NCBI GenBank assembly: GCA_002898295.1
Contig: BEHX01000003.1
Span: 44,754-108,753, forward strand
DNA length: 64,000 nt
Source of the DNA: a bacterium HR21
GTDB taxonomy: Bacteria > Bacteroidota > Ignavibacteria > Kapaibacteriales > HRBIN21
Direction of reading: 5' to 3'
In this document: piece after piece, positions 9,556 through 19,175 of the stretch
How the letters are laid out: every line of letters starts with the position of its first letter
Position numbering within the stretch: the first letter of the stretch is position 1
The notes under the pieces: model-generated
What the model was told of the DNA's origin: nothing
The model's database searches: none
The model's input: only the letters and a program-made list of their open reading frames with translations
Position numbers and translations under genes: made by a program

Positions 9556-12500
9556 TCCCACTGGAACTCCACATCGAGGGCTTCCTCTCCTACCGCAATC
9601 GGCAATCGCTCAACTTCCGTCCCCTTGTGGACGCCGGGCTCTTCGGCATCCTGGGACCTACCGGCAGTGGGAAATCTGCCCTGCTGGAAGCGATCCTCCT
9701 GGCACTCTACGGGACTTGCCCACGCCAGAAGGGAAACGAGCTGCTCCCGCTGGTCAACCATCACTGCTCCACGCTGACAGTGGAATTCCTCTTCCAGCTC
9801 CGCCGAGCCGGGCAGACCGAGCTTTACCGCTGCCGCTACCGAGCACGGCTGAAACCTGGCAGAAAAGGTGTACAGCAGCAGGAACATCTCCTCGAGCGCT
9901 GGGACGGACAAGGATGGCAGCGCGACCGGGAAGGCAGAGCAACAGAGCACCGGGTCAGCGAATTACTCGGGCTGGACTACGAGAATTTCTGCCGCTCGAT
10001 TCTCCTGCCCCAGGGGCGCTTCGATGAGCTCCTCCAGTTGACCCCGTCGCAGCGCGCCGAGGCACTGGAGGTCCTCTTCCACCTGCACCGGTACAATCTC
10101 GGGGAAACTGTCCGCCGACTCCGAGCAGAGACGGACGCACGCCGAGAGCTCCTCCAGCGGCGCTTCGACGTCCTTGCCCAAACCGCTTCTGCCGAGATCT
10201 ACCAGCAGCTTGAGCAGGAGCTCGAACACCTCCGGATCGAGTCCCATCGACTCGAACAGCTCCTCAGCAAGCTCCAAGCTGCCGACGCAGAGTATACCAC
10301 CCGACGTCACCGGTGGGAGGAATACCGGCGCCTCCAGCAGGAGCTCGCACACCAGCGCCATCGTGTCCTCTCCTCTGCGGAGCGGAAGCAGCGCCTGGAG
10401 CAGCTCCAGCGCTTCCTGCCCCTGCTCCATGCTTCCTGGAGCCAGCTCCAGCAGCTGCGCCGCGACGCTGCAGCAGTAACTGAGCAGTACAACCGCGCCC
10501 GACAGGACCATGCTCGCCTCCGTACGGAGCTCGACGCCCTCCTCCCCCGGTACGAACAGCTCCGCCAAGCCTATGAACAGCGCCACCAACTCCACGAGCG
10601 CCTGGAACACTGCCGGAACGCTCTCCGCTGCCTGGACCTGCACGCCCAACTCCACGCCCTCGACGCCCGGCTTGCGAAGGGCAGAATCGTGCTGGAGGAA
10701 CTCCAGCAGCGGCACAGAGAGTACACCCAGCGCTTGACCGCCTGCCGCCATCGCCAGCGGGAGCTGACCCAGGAGCTCCACACGCTCTCCGAGCTCCTCC
10801 ACTGGTACGAACGAGAGCACACCCTCCGGCGCGAACGGCAGCAGCTCGAAGCGGACCTTCAGCAGCTGGAGCAACGCCTGCAGCACTTCCTGTCCGCTCT
10901 CCACGACCGCAGCCGTGCACTCCCTCAGCCGTATCGTCCCCACCGGGTACAGTCGGCGGAACGCTACCTTGAAGAGCTCCAGCAGGCAGAGAGCCACCTG
11001 CACACCGAGCTTGCCCGCCTCCAATCGGAACTTGAATCCCTCCATCGCCAGAGGACTGCTGCCGAGCTTGCCCGGGAGCTCGTCGCCGGTCAGCCGTGTC
11101 CAGTTTGTGGTTCTCCTCACCATCCCGAGCCGTGCCGGATGGATCCCACAGCGGAACTGCGCCTCAGGGAGCTCCACTCCGAGCACGAGCGCCTCCGCAC
11201 GGCTTTCGAGCTTACGCAGCACTTACGCACAGAGCTCTACGCCGAACTCCGCTCAGTCGCCGACCGCCGCCACGAGCTTACCGAGCGCCTCCGCACCGTG
11301 ATGGATCAGCTCGCCGAGCATCGCCGTCACTTCCGCTGGAGAGGCTGGGAAGCTGATGCTCCCGAGCAGAAGACCCTTGCCGAACAGCGCCATGCCGCAC
11401 TCCGCGCAGAGCTTGAGCAGTTGCAGGCACACGAGCAGCGCTTCGAGACCGATCTCCTCCACCTCGACCGCGAGCTGGAAACCGCCCGCCAGCATTTCCA
11501 ACAGCTCGATGCTCAGCGAAGTGCCCTTGCCGGACAGTACGAACTGCTCCGTACCTCGCTCCCGGAGGAGCTCCGCCATGCCTCAGCTCAGGCACTGCGC
11601 GAGCTCCTGGAGTGCACCCAGCAGCAGCTTGCTCAGCTCGAACACGAATTCCCGCTCCTCAAGCAGCGCTACGAGCAGCTCCGCGAACAGACCGAGAGCG
11701 CTCGCCTGCGCTGTGCATACCTTGCCGAACGCCATGGGCAACTGCGTGCAGAACAGGACCGCCTCGCCCAAGAGTTTGCCCGCCAGTGCGACCACGCCGG
11801 GTTTGCCCCGGAGGATCTCGAGCCGTTCCTGCAGGACCACACGCGGGTTCTCGAAGAGCTCCAACGGCTCCAGGAAGAAGAACAGCGTCTTGCTGACCTT
11901 ACCGATCGGCTTGCCGCCTTGGAGCCGGAGGCAACCCACTACGATCCCGACCAGCATGAGCAACTGCAGCACAAGCTCCAGCACACCCGAGAGCAGTTGC
12001 AGGAGCTCCACGTCCGCCAGGGGCAACTCCAGGAGCGGCTCACAAGACTCAAAGACACCCTTGCCGAGCAGCGTCAGCTCCAGCAGCAGCTCGACGATCT
12101 CCATCTCCGGAGCCAGCGCTTGAAGGTCCTGGAGGAACTCTTCCGCGGGAACGCCTTCGTTGCCTTCGTCGCGCAGGAATACCTCCGCAGCCTCTGCCAC
12201 CAGGCAAACCTCTACTTCCGGCAGTGGACGCATGGTACACTGGAGCTGGCTCTCAGTACCGCAGGCAAGCATCCGGAATTCCAGGTCCGCGACCTCCTTG
12301 CCAACGGCTCCCTGCGCCCGGTTCGCACTCTCTCCGGTGGGCAGATTTTCCAAGCATCGCTGGCTCTAGCGCTGGCACTTTCAGACATGGTCCGCTCCAC
12401 CTCCCGCCTGGAGCGCTGCCTCTTCTTCATCGACGAGGGCTTTGGGAGTCTGGATCGGGACACCCTCTTCGTGGTACTCGATACCCTCCGGCAGCTCCAG

Positions 12501-12623
12501 CGCCAGGGTCGGCTCGTCGGCATTATCTCGCACCGGGAAGAGCTCCAGCAGGAGCTGGATGCCTATGTTCGCATCCGCCGTGATGCCGAGCACGGGTCCC
12601 GCATCGCATTTGGGCTGCAATGA
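9552..12623 (+). CDS. sbcC: Exonuclease SbcCD, ATPase subunit C
   Basis: A 1023-residue Rad50-type SMC-like ATPase partnering SbcD. Walker A is GPTGSGKS (35-42). Long coiled coils run from about 170 to 510 and 530 to 860 and are extremely rich in Glu, Leu, Gln and Arg. The zinc hook CPVC (516-519) sits at the apex. The ABC signature LSGGQ and Walker B 'CLFFIDEGFGSLD' are near the C-terminus, followed by the H-loop 'GIISHREEL'. All catalytic parts are intact. The four-base overlaps with sbcD and with the downstream mannosidase gene imply one transcript. Confidence 0.97.
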   Translation: MIPLELHIEGFLSYRNRQSLNFRPLVDAGLFGILGPTGSGKSALLEAILLALYGTCPRQKGNELLPLVNHHCSTLTVEFLFQLRRAGQTELYRCRYRARLKPGRKGVQQQEHLLERWDGQGWQRDREGRATEHRVSELLGLDYENFCRSILLPQGRFDELLQLTPSQRAEALEVLFHLHRYNLGETVRRLRAETDARRELLQRRFDVLAQTASAEIYQQLEQELEHLRIESHRLEQLLSKLQAADAEYTTRRHRWEEYRRLQQELAHQRHRVLSSAERKQRLEQLQRFLPLLHASWSQLQQLRRDAAAVTEQYNRARQDHARLRTELDALLPRYEQLRQAYEQRHQLHERLEHCRNALRCLDLHAQLHALDARLAKGRIVLEELQQRHREYTQRLTACRHRQRELTQELHTLSELLHWYEREHTLRRERQQLEADLQQLEQRLQHFLSALHDRSRALPQPYRPHRVQSAERYLEELQQAESHLHTELARLQSELESLHRQRTAAELARELVAGQPCPVCGSPHHPEPCRMDPTAELRLRELHSEHERLRTAFELTQHLRTELYAELRSVADRRHELTERLRTVMDQLAEHRRHFRWRGWEADAPEQKTLAEQRHAALRAELEQLQAHEQRFETDLLHLDRELETARQHFQQLDAQRSALAGQYELLRTSLPEELRHASAQALRELLECTQQQLAQLEHEFPLLKQRYEQLREQTESARLRCAYLAERHGQLRAEQDRLAQEFARQCDHAGFAPEDLEPFLQDHTRVLEELQRLQEEEQRLADLTDRLAALEPEATHYDPDQHEQLQHKLQHTREQLQELHVRQGQLQERLTRLKDTLAEQRQLQQQLDDLHLRSQRLKVLEELFRGNAFVAFVAQEYLRSLCHQANLYFRQWTHGTLELALSTAGKHPEFQVRDLLANGSLRPVRTLSGGQIFQASLALALALSDMVRSTSRLERCLFFIDEGFGSLDRDTLFVVLDTLRQLQRQGRLVGIISHREELQQELDAYVRIRRDAEHGSRIAFGLQ

Positions 12624-15100
12624 AGCAGAGGGCGTACCTCATTGCACCGGTGCACATTGATCCTGTCCGGCTCTGGGACTGGACCGAAGGGGTTGCCGTG
12701 ACGCTGGAGACATTCCGTCACCTTGTTTCCCTCTGTCGGCAGCATCCCGAGCTGCGGGTTACTCTGCAGGAAACGCTCCCAATCCGCTGGGTTGAGCAGT
12801 ACGCCCCTGAACTCTTTGCCCAGCTGCGACAGTTCGTCGCTGAGGGGCGATGGCACATTGCCGGAGGCTGGTACGTGCAGCCGGATTGCAATCTGCCCTG
12901 CGCCGAAGCGATGGCACGCCAGCTCCTCCTGGGGCGGCGCTTCGTGACACAGACCTTCGCCGTAGAGCCAACCGCAGTGCTCAATACGGACTCCTTCGGA
13001 CACAGCCGAGGACTGGTGCAGCTCCTGGTCCGGAGCGGCTATCGGATGTACATCTTCTGCCACCCAGCGGCTTCTCGCCTTCCACTGCCGCAGGACCTGT
13101 TCCTCTGGGAAGGGGTTGACGGCTCCCGCATTGTCGCTCTGCGCGTCGAGCCCTGCGACACCACCACCCGGGGCGAAGCAGCAGCGCACCAGCAGCAGGC
13201 ACATGCTCCCGCTGGTATAGCTCCCCTCCGCCTGTGGGACCTCGGCAATCACGGCGGGGGATGTACCGAAGCCGCCCATTTCCCCCGCCTCGCAGAGGAG
13301 CAGCCTGACTGGGAGCTTCACCACGCCACCCTGGAGGAGTACGCCGCAGCTGTCGAGTCACTCCGCTCACATCTCCCGGTCGTCACCCAAAGCCTCCGTC
13401 CTTGGGCAGTCGGTGCTTATACGAGCGGGATGCGGCTCAAACAACTCTACCGGCGTGCCGAAGACCGGCTCCTGCTGGCAGAGAAGCTGGTCACCTGTGC
13501 CGCATTTCACGGTCGAATGGCATACCCTGCCGACGAATTACGCCATGCCTGGGAAGAGCTCCTCTTTTGCCAGTCCTCCGGCATTCTGAGTGGGGTTTGC
13601 ACGGAATCGGCGATGCATGCTGCTCTCAACCGCCTGAGCTCTGTGCTACGCACCGCCGAGGAGCTCCTCTTCCGCGCCTTTGTCCGGTTGAGCGCTGGGC
13701 AACCCCCGGCAGCAGGGGACGGACTCCCCGTCCTGGTCTACAACCCGCATCCTTACCCGGTTACCACCCTGCTGGAGTGTGAACTCCAGCCCGAGGAACC
13801 GTTTCCAGAGGGAGCACCTCTTGTCCCGCAGCTTTTCAGCGAAACGGGGACTCCCATTCCGTGTCAGGCGCTGCGTCCGGAGAGTCCTCTTGTCCAGCCC
13901 CGGCGCGTGCGGATATCTTTCCGTCTGAGGCTGGAACCGCAGCGGATGCGGCGTCTGATATGTCGTTTCGCTGTTGTCTCCCCGTCCAGCGTGTCAGCCC
14001 GTGAGGAGCCGGACCACATCCGCATCCGCACCTCGGAGCTGGAGCTGCTCATCAGCCGTCATACTGGTCAGATTGCGCACTACCGTGTCCGTGGACGCGA
14101 ATACGCCCGAAGTGGACTTGCACGCCTGTTAGCAGTGCCCGATAGCGCCGATCCCTGGGGCATCCATGTCCGCCACTTCTGGCGAAAAGCGCGTCCGTTC
14201 CGAGTCTTACCGAAGGAGAAAGCCGCGTGGTTTGCCGGCACCCCAGAAGCGCTCCATCCGGTGCGAATCATCGAGCAGGGAGAACTCTGCACAGTGGTGG
14301 AGGTTCTGCTCCACCACCGCTACCGCTCGTTTGCGTGCGTACACTACGTCATCCCGCACGAAGGCACGGAACTCGAGCTCCGTCTGCGCCTTCTTTGGAA
14401 CGAACGGGATACCCTCGTGAAACTTGCCTTCCCGACGCGCCTGCTCCACGCCCGCTGCTATGGGCAGAGCATGGCTGCTGTTGAGGAGTTCTCCACCAAC
14501 GGCATGGAACACGTTGCCCAGCGCTGGATCTGCCTGGTGGAGGGCGGCTGGGCGTTCAGCTGTATTACGGACAGCACCTACGGCTTCGGCTGCCGCAGTG
14601 GAGAGCTCCGTCTCTCACTCCTGCGGTCACCTGCCTATGCAGCGCATCCGGGCGCTACGCGCAAGGGGACCTTTCTCGCTGCCGACCGCTTCATGCCCCG
14701 GATGGACCAGGGTGAGCATCAGTTCCGGTTCTGGCTCAACGCCGGGGATGCCTCCACACGGCTGGAACAGTTGGAGCGCGAGACCCAAATCCATCTCCAG
14801 CCGCCTCTGGTCTTTCCCTTGCCTACACCGCCCAGCGCTGCGGCGCCGGCAGAAGCCCTGCTCCAGGTCGATGACCCAGCGGTCGTTGTGACAGCGCTCA
14901 AGCAGAGCGAAGACGGCTCTGAGCTCCTGCTGCGCCTCTGGGAGCCGACCGGGCACGAGCGCTTCTGCCGCCTCCACTTCCCCGTGTTCGGGTTCAGCAC
15001 GACGGTGCGGCTCTCGCCCTTTGCATTCCTCACGCTCCGCATAGACCCTCAGCAGCGCCGTGTGCAGGAAACAGACCTGGTGGAACGCCCGCTCTCCTGA
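12620..15100 (+). CDS. Glycoside hydrolase family 38 alpha-mannosidase-like protein
   Basis: An 826-residue protein without signal peptide, so probably cytoplasmic. The N-terminal catalytic domain has a zinc-binding His12-x-Asp14 (APVHIDPVRLWDW). The probable nucleophile is Asp124 in LNTDSFGHS, the position of the family 38 D-x-FGHS motif. The C-terminal half is beta-rich, as in GH38 (about 440-820). GH38 enzymes release alpha-mannose from glycans or mannosylglycerate-type compounds; the substrate here is unknown. Odd context: it is the third gene of the sbcDC operon, joined by an ATGA overlap. The usual family start 'HxHxDxxW' is altered to H-I-D-P-V-R-L-W. Confidence 0.85.
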   Translation: MKQRAYLIAPVHIDPVRLWDWTEGVAVTLETFRHLVSLCRQHPELRVTLQETLPIRWVEQYAPELFAQLRQFVAEGRWHIAGGWYVQPDCNLPCAEAMARQLLLGRRFVTQTFAVEPTAVLNTDSFGHSRGLVQLLVRSGYRMYIFCHPAASRLPLPQDLFLWEGVDGSRIVALRVEPCDTTTRGEAAAHQQQAHAPAGIAPLRLWDLGNHGGGCTEAAHFPRLAEEQPDWELHHATLEEYAAAVESLRSHLPVVTQSLRPWAVGAYTSGMRLKQLYRRAEDRLLLAEKLVTCAAFHGRMAYPADELRHAWEELLFCQSSGILSGVCTESAMHAALNRLSSVLRTAEELLFRAFVRLSAGQPPAAGDGLPVLVYNPHPYPVTTLLECELQPEEPFPEGAPLVPQLFSETGTPIPCQALRPESPLVQPRRVRISFRLRLEPQRMRRLICRFAVVSPSSVSAREEPDHIRIRTSELELLISRHTGQIAHYRVRGREYARSGLARLLAVPDSADPWGIHVRHFWRKARPFRVLPKEKAAWFAGTPEALHPVRIIEQGELCTVVEVLLHHRYRSFACVHYVIPHEGTELELRLRLLWNERDTLVKLAFPTRLLHARCYGQSMAAVEEFSTNGMEHVAQRWICLVEGGWAFSCITDSTYGFGCRSGELRLSLLRSPAYAAHPGATRKGTFLAADRFMPRMDQGEHQFRFWLNAGDASTRLEQLERETQIHLQPPLVFPLPTPPSAAAPAEALLQVDDPAVVVTALKQSEDGSELLLRLWEPTGHERFCRLHFPVFGFSTTVRLSPFAFLTLRIDPQQRRVQETDLVERPLS

Positions 15101-15140
15101 GCTGCGGGCTCGTGGATGAGGAAACTCCGCCAAGGAGGCT

Positions 15141-15524
15141 TCAGCGGGTAGTGCGTCCTGAGCGCTTCGGGGGAAGAGTAACAGCAGGCTCAGCCGGTGT
15201 CTCTGGCGTCTCCGGGATACGGTACTCCAGCTTCCCCTCGTAGCGCTCCTTCATTGCCAAGAAGGTCGGCTTCGGGATCTGCTCAAATTCCAGCGCAATC
15301 CGGAGCTGTTCCTCCTGGAGGCGGCGGGACGCAACGCCATAGGCAACGTCGCCGTCGTCGCCCGGCTCCCCGATCAGGTCAGCGATGCGTTCCTCGAGCT
15401 TCTGGCGAATCTGCACGGCAAGGTCATTGGCACGCATTCCCATGCAGACAATTGCCGGATAGAGCGTGCCACGCTCATCTTCCCGCATACGCACTTCGGC
15501 AGGGTTGACAATGTAGGTACCCAT
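15141..15524 (-). CDS. rpoZ: RNA polymerase omega subunit, Bacteroidota type
   Basis: A small protein matching the Bacteroidota/Chlorobiota form of omega: 'TLYPAIVCMGMRANDLA' corresponds to the conserved 'NLYEA..VMAKRA.Q' helix. The distinctive second half 'EFEQIPKPTFLAMKERYEGKL' matches the 'Y..LPKPTLIA..EY..GK' segment seen in that phylum. Omega supports folding and assembly of beta-prime. I prefer the ATG at 15524 (127 residues); a GTG at 15575 would add 17 non-conserved residues. An unusual Pro/Thr/Arg-rich tail (about 100-127) follows the conserved part. It is the third gene after glyS and the S41 protease. Confidence 0.78.
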   Translation of the reverse strand: MGTYIVNPAEVRMREDERGTLYPAIVCMGMRANDLAVQIRQKLEERIADLIGEPGDDGDVAYGVASRRLQEEQLRIALEFEQIPKPTFLAMKERYEGKLEYRIPETPETPAEPAVTLPPKRSGRTTR

Positions 15525-15583
15525 CGCTATTGGGGACAACTGGAACCATCCACCGACGGGATGGTGACGTATCACCTCGGGAA

Positions 15584-17236
15584 CTAATTGCCAGGGGAGG
15601 TTGCCAGGATGGTGTAGTACGCCCGAGTCCCGACCAGCTCGGCTGCAACTCTGAGTTGGGGATCATCCTGCAAGAAGCGCTCGGTCAAGATCCGGCGCGG
15701 CAGGAAGCGTGCCAGGATTTCCCGCTCCAGGGCAGGCAAGAGAACTGCTTGGTATCGCCGGAGCAGGGACTGTTCCACCTGGCGGCTCTGGAGCAGAAAG
15801 CGTTCCAGGACACGCACGGAAGAGCTGGGGAGCGTCTGCGGTGCGTGGTTCAGCGCCTCGGTCAAGGCCGTGCTGAGCGGGTAGAGCGCCGCACTCTTCC
15901 CATGGCGGGCAAGGAAGTGCTCGAAGTCCACGAGCAGCTGGGGGGTGATTTGGAAACCTTCAGGGAGCCGAGGGTACTGAGCGGCGTACGCTGTGGCAAA
16001 GCGGGACAGCCATCCCTCGCGCTGGAGCCACCGAATCGGTTCGGGCAGCGAATCGTGCGCCTCCACAATGGTATCCGGAACGATTCCGGCATTCCCCGGC
16101 ACGACGCGTCCGTTGCGGGTTGTGAAACGCCGCAGCGTATCGGGCTGGCGCGGGGCAAGCAGCGGGATGGGCTGTTTCTGGAGTGTCCGTCCCGAGGGAG
16201 TGTAGTAGCGCGCTGTGGTCAAGCGCAAGGCTGTTCCATACGGCAGTGTCAGCACAGATTGCACCAGCCCTTTGCCCACCGAGGGTGTCCCGACGATGAG
16301 AGCCCGGTCCAAGTCCTGCAAGACGCCGGCCAGAATTTCCGAGGCGCTGGCGCTCCCTCCATTGACCAGCACTACCAACGGCAGCTCTGGCTCAACGGGT
16401 GCCACATAGGCGAAGTAGGTCCTGTCCTGCTGGGGATCGCGCCCACGGACGGTGAGCAGCGGCGTGTTGGGCGGCAGGAAAAGCCCGCAGATATTGAGCG
16501 CCACATCGAGCAACCCGCCGGGGTTATCGCGGACATCCAGAATCAACCCCCGCACTGGAGCTGCCCGATGCAACGCGGCGATCGCCTGCCGTACCTCCTC
16601 AACAGCCTTCCGCGAGAAACGTTCCAGGCGGATGTAGCCGATGCTATCCCGGAGTACCTCCACTACTGTCACTGATGGCAGACGGATCTCCTCTCGGCGC
16701 ACCCGGAGACGGAGCGTGTCATATCCTCCGCTGAGCCGCTCACGGAGCACAACCAGCTGCACCTCCGTGCCCGGTTCTCCCCGCGTGTAGCGCCGGAGCT
16801 GCCGTCCGGAGAGGTGGAGCACCACGGTGGAGTCCACCTGATAGAGCCGGTCGCCAACCCGCACCCCCGCACGCCAGGCATCAGAGTTCTCGTGGACCTC
16901 AACGACTGTCAGCAGGCTATCGTCACGCAACGCCGTCACAATTCCGATGCCGGTGTAGGAACCCGTGGAGAGAATGTCGAGCTCATCGCTGCCCTGTTCA
17001 TCGATGTAGCGCGTGTATGGATCCAGTTGCCTGAGCATCGCATCGAGCGCCGGCTCTATCAGCGCCTCCGGATCCACCGGCTCTACGTACTGCGTGACAA
17101 CATGCCGGAGCAGGGCAGTGAAGATGTCTACCACCTTCGTCACCTTCGTGACAAAAGGCTCCTGCGCAATGGCAGCCACGATACCAGCTACCCCCACGAC
17201 CCCGAGCACACCCCCCAGACGCGACCAGAAGCGCAT
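15584..17236 (-). CDS. ctpA: C-terminal processing peptidase (S41 family) with PDZ domain
   Basis: A 550-residue exported serine protease. It has an N-terminal signal anchor (about residues 8-24), a PDZ domain (about 85-180) and an S41 catalytic core. The core has the substrate motif 'LILDVRDNPGGLLD' (about 231-244), catalytic Ser297 in GGSASASEIL and Lys322 in GKGLVQ. Family members trim the C-termini of periplasmic or membrane proteins. The extra C-terminal 130 residues (about 410-550) are typical of Bacteroidota CtpA-like proteins. The start lies 3 bases after the glyS stop. Confidence 0.93.
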   Translation of the reverse strand: MRFWSRLGGVLGVVGVAGIVAAIAQEPFVTKVTKVVDIFTALLRHVVTQYVEPVDPEALIEPALDAMLRQLDPYTRYIDEQGSDELDILSTGSYTGIGIVTALRDDSLLTVVEVHENSDAWRAGVRVGDRLYQVDSTVVLHLSGRQLRRYTRGEPGTEVQLVVLRERLSGGYDTLRLRVRREEIRLPSVTVVEVLRDSIGYIRLERFSRKAVEEVRQAIAALHRAAPVRGLILDVRDNPGGLLDVALNICGLFLPPNTPLLTVRGRDPQQDRTYFAYVAPVEPELPLVVLVNGGSASASEILAGVLQDLDRALIVGTPSVGKGLVQSVLTLPYGTALRLTTARYYTPSGRTLQKQPIPLLAPRQPDTLRRFTTRNGRVVPGNAGIVPDTIVEAHDSLPEPIRWLQREGWLSRFATAYAAQYPRLPEGFQITPQLLVDFEHFLARHGKSAALYPLSTALTEALNHAPQTLPSSSVRVLERFLLQSRQVEQSLLRRYQAVLLPALEREILARFLPRRILTERFLQDDPQLRVAAELVGTRAYYTILATSPGN

Positions 17237-17239
17237 TGC

Positions 17240-18676
17240 TCACCCCAGCGGTGGTCGCACACGTTCCCGCACATACTCCAGTACCCGACACAGCGGGAGG
17301 CGAATCTGCTCCATTGTATCACGGTCCCGGATCGTCACCGTCTCATCCTGCAACGTTTGCCCATCAACAGTTACGCAGAACGGCGTGCCAATCTCGTCCT
17401 GCCGTCGGTAGCGCCGTCCAATGGCACCGGAGTCATCGTACTCTGCCCGGAGATGGCGCCGCAATTCTTCGTAGAGCTTGCGGGCAACCTCCGGCATCCC
17501 TTCTCGATTGACCAGGGGGAAGACGGCAACTTTGACTGGTGCCAGCGCTGGATGGAGGCGGAGAACCGTGCGTGTCTCCCTTGTCCCTCGGTCGGCGGGA
17601 ATGTCCTCCTCATCGTAAGCGTTGCACAGAAACGCCAGAAACGAGCGGGTTGCTCCCGCCGACGTCTCAACGACATAGGGGATGTAGCGTTCGCGGGTGA
17701 CCGGATCGACGTACTCCAGGCGCTTGCCTGAGTACTCCTGATGGCGGCGCAGGTCGAAATCCGTCCGGGAGTGAATCCCCTCCAGCTCTCCCCAGCCAAA
17801 GGGGAAGAGGAACTCGATGTCCACAGCAGCTGACGCGTAGTGTGCCAGTTTCTCATGCGGCTTGATCCGGAGCCGCTCCTCTGGGATGCCCAGTGCCCGA
17901 TACCACCGGTAGCGCTCCTGGAGCCAGTAGTCGAACCACTGCTGCTCCGTGCCGGGCTTGACGAAGTACTGCATCTCCATCTGCTCGAACTCCCGGGTGC
18001 GGAAGAGGAAGTTCTTCGTCGTGACCTCGTTGCGGAACGCCTTCCCAATCTGGGCAATACCGAAGGGGATTTTCTGCCGACTACTCTGCAGCACGTTGAG
18101 GAAGTTCACGTAAATGCCCTGTGCCGTCTCCGGGCGCAAGTAGACGATGCTGCTGGTGTCCTCAACGGGACCGAAGAAGGTTTTGAACATGAGGTTGAAG
18201 TGGCGCACTTCGGTCCACTCCCGAGTCCCGGAAACCGGGTCAGGGATTTGCGCCTCGACGATGATGCGGTAGTAATCCCGCGGCTCGGTCGCCTGGCGCA
18301 GGCGCTCTTCCCAGTAATGAGCTTCCTGCTCTCTGCCCGTGTTCCGGAGGCGCTCGATGAAGTCTTCAATGAGCGTATCGGCGCGGTAGCGCATTTTGCT
18401 GACTTTGTTATCCACCATCGGGTCGGAGAACTGCTCCACATGTCCGCTGGCTTCCCAGACCCGGGGATGCATCAGGATAGCGGCATCGAGCCCCTCGATG
18501 TCCTCCCGCTGTGTCATAGCTTGCCACCAAACCTCTTTGAGATTGCGCAGCAACTCAACGCCCATCGGACCGAAGTCCCAGACACCGTTGAGTCCGCCGT
18601 AAATCTCCGAGGACTGGAACACGAAGCCCCGTCGCTTTGCCAGGGCAACAACTGCCTCCAAGGATGGAGCTGCCAT
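17240..18676 (-). CDS. glyS: Glycyl-tRNA synthetase, homodimeric class II type
   Basis: A 478-residue class II synthetase of the single-chain (alpha2) type also found in eukaryotes and archaea, rather than the GlyQ/GlyS tetramer. It begins 'ALAKRRGFVFQSSEIYGGLNGVWDFGPMG', diagnostic of this form. Class II motif 2 is in 'FRNEVTTKNFLFRTREFEQMEMQYF'. The anticodon-binding domain occupies the C-terminal 120 residues ('LAPVKVAVFPLV'). It charges tRNA-Gly with glycine. It heads a minus-strand run glyS-ctpA-rpoZ. The divergent spacer to 18750 contains a small inverted repeat (GCTAA-N8-TTAGC, 18713-18730). Confidence 0.96.
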   Translation of the reverse strand: MAAPSLEAVVALAKRRGFVFQSSEIYGGLNGVWDFGPMGVELLRNLKEVWWQAMTQREDIEGLDAAILMHPRVWEASGHVEQFSDPMVDNKVSKMRYRADTLIEDFIERLRNTGREQEAHYWEERLRQATEPRDYYRIIVEAQIPDPVSGTREWTEVRHFNLMFKTFFGPVEDTSSIVYLRPETAQGIYVNFLNVLQSSRQKIPFGIAQIGKAFRNEVTTKNFLFRTREFEQMEMQYFVKPGTEQQWFDYWLQERYRWYRALGIPEERLRIKPHEKLAHYASAAVDIEFLFPFGWGELEGIHSRTDFDLRRHQEYSGKRLEYVDPVTRERYIPYVVETSAGATRSFLAFLCNAYDEEDIPADRGTRETRTVLRLHPALAPVKVAVFPLVNREGMPEVARKLYEELRRHLRAEYDDSGAIGRRYRRQDEIGTPFCVTVDGQTLQDETVTIRDRDTMEQIRLPLCRVLEYVRERVRPPLG

Positions 18677-18749
18677 AATCAGGCTCTGGCTTATCCGACA
18701 CGGTTTGCCGCGCTAAGTTTGCAAATTAGCAAAAGCCAGAGCATGCCTT

Positions 18750-19175
18750 ATGCCCGAGCCTGCAGAGCTACTGGCACAGATTCGCGAGGAACTGCGGACC
18801 GGGCTCCAAGCCTGGAAGGAAGGTAATGCTGGCAAAGCCCGTGTCTGCGCCCGCCGGGCAGTGGCGTGGCTGGTTCAGGCGCTCCCGGCACTGGGTCTTC
18901 GCTCCTACGGCACCCACGTTGGGGAAAACCTTCGCCAGCTGGCTGCCGATGAGCAACTGCCCGAGCCTGTCCGCCGTGCGGCAGCGCGTTTGCACGGTGG
19001 AGCTCGCGCACAATTGCACGGGGGGCTCTACAGTCTCTACCCCTTGCACGATGCCGGGCTTATTCTCCGCCATTTCGCTCGGCAGCTCGGAATGGCAGAC
19101 GCCGTCATGTCCATGCTGCAGGAACTCAACCTATGCGATGCACCCTCCGACAGCTCTTCTTCAGCAGCCTCCTGA
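18750..19175 (+). CDS. Small helical protein of unknown function
   Basis: A 141-residue soluble protein with no recognisable family. It is helix-prone and rich in Ala, Leu and Arg, with 'ARVCARRAVAWLVQALPALGL' near residue 31 and a Ser-rich C-terminal tail (DSSSSAAS). No signal peptide or membrane segment is evident. The middle repeats 'LHGGARAQLHGGLYSLY'. The 3' end overlaps the dsbD start by 43 bases in another frame, so coupling with the membrane reductase is likely. The reading frame is convincing by its length, ATG start and operon position, but the function is unknown. Confidence 0.62.
   Translation: MPEPAELLAQIREELRTGLQAWKEGNAGKARVCARRAVAWLVQALPALGLRSYGTHVGENLRQLAADEQLPEPVRRAAARLHGGARAQLHGGLYSLYPLHDAGLILRHFARQLGMADAVMSMLQELNLCDAPSDSSSSAAS

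Noticed and set aside
9963..11222. Long minus-strand open frame opposite sbcC (about 419 codons), and another at 11583-12353
   Set aside because: They mirror the Glu/Leu/Gln-rich coiled-coil coding of SbcC. The translations are low-complexity and show no family motif.
18713..18730. Inverted repeat GCTAA-N8-TTAGC between glyS and the small unknown gene as an operator
   Set aside because: Five-base arms are too short to support an operator, and the -7 match on the minus strand (TAATTTG) lacks one spacer base.
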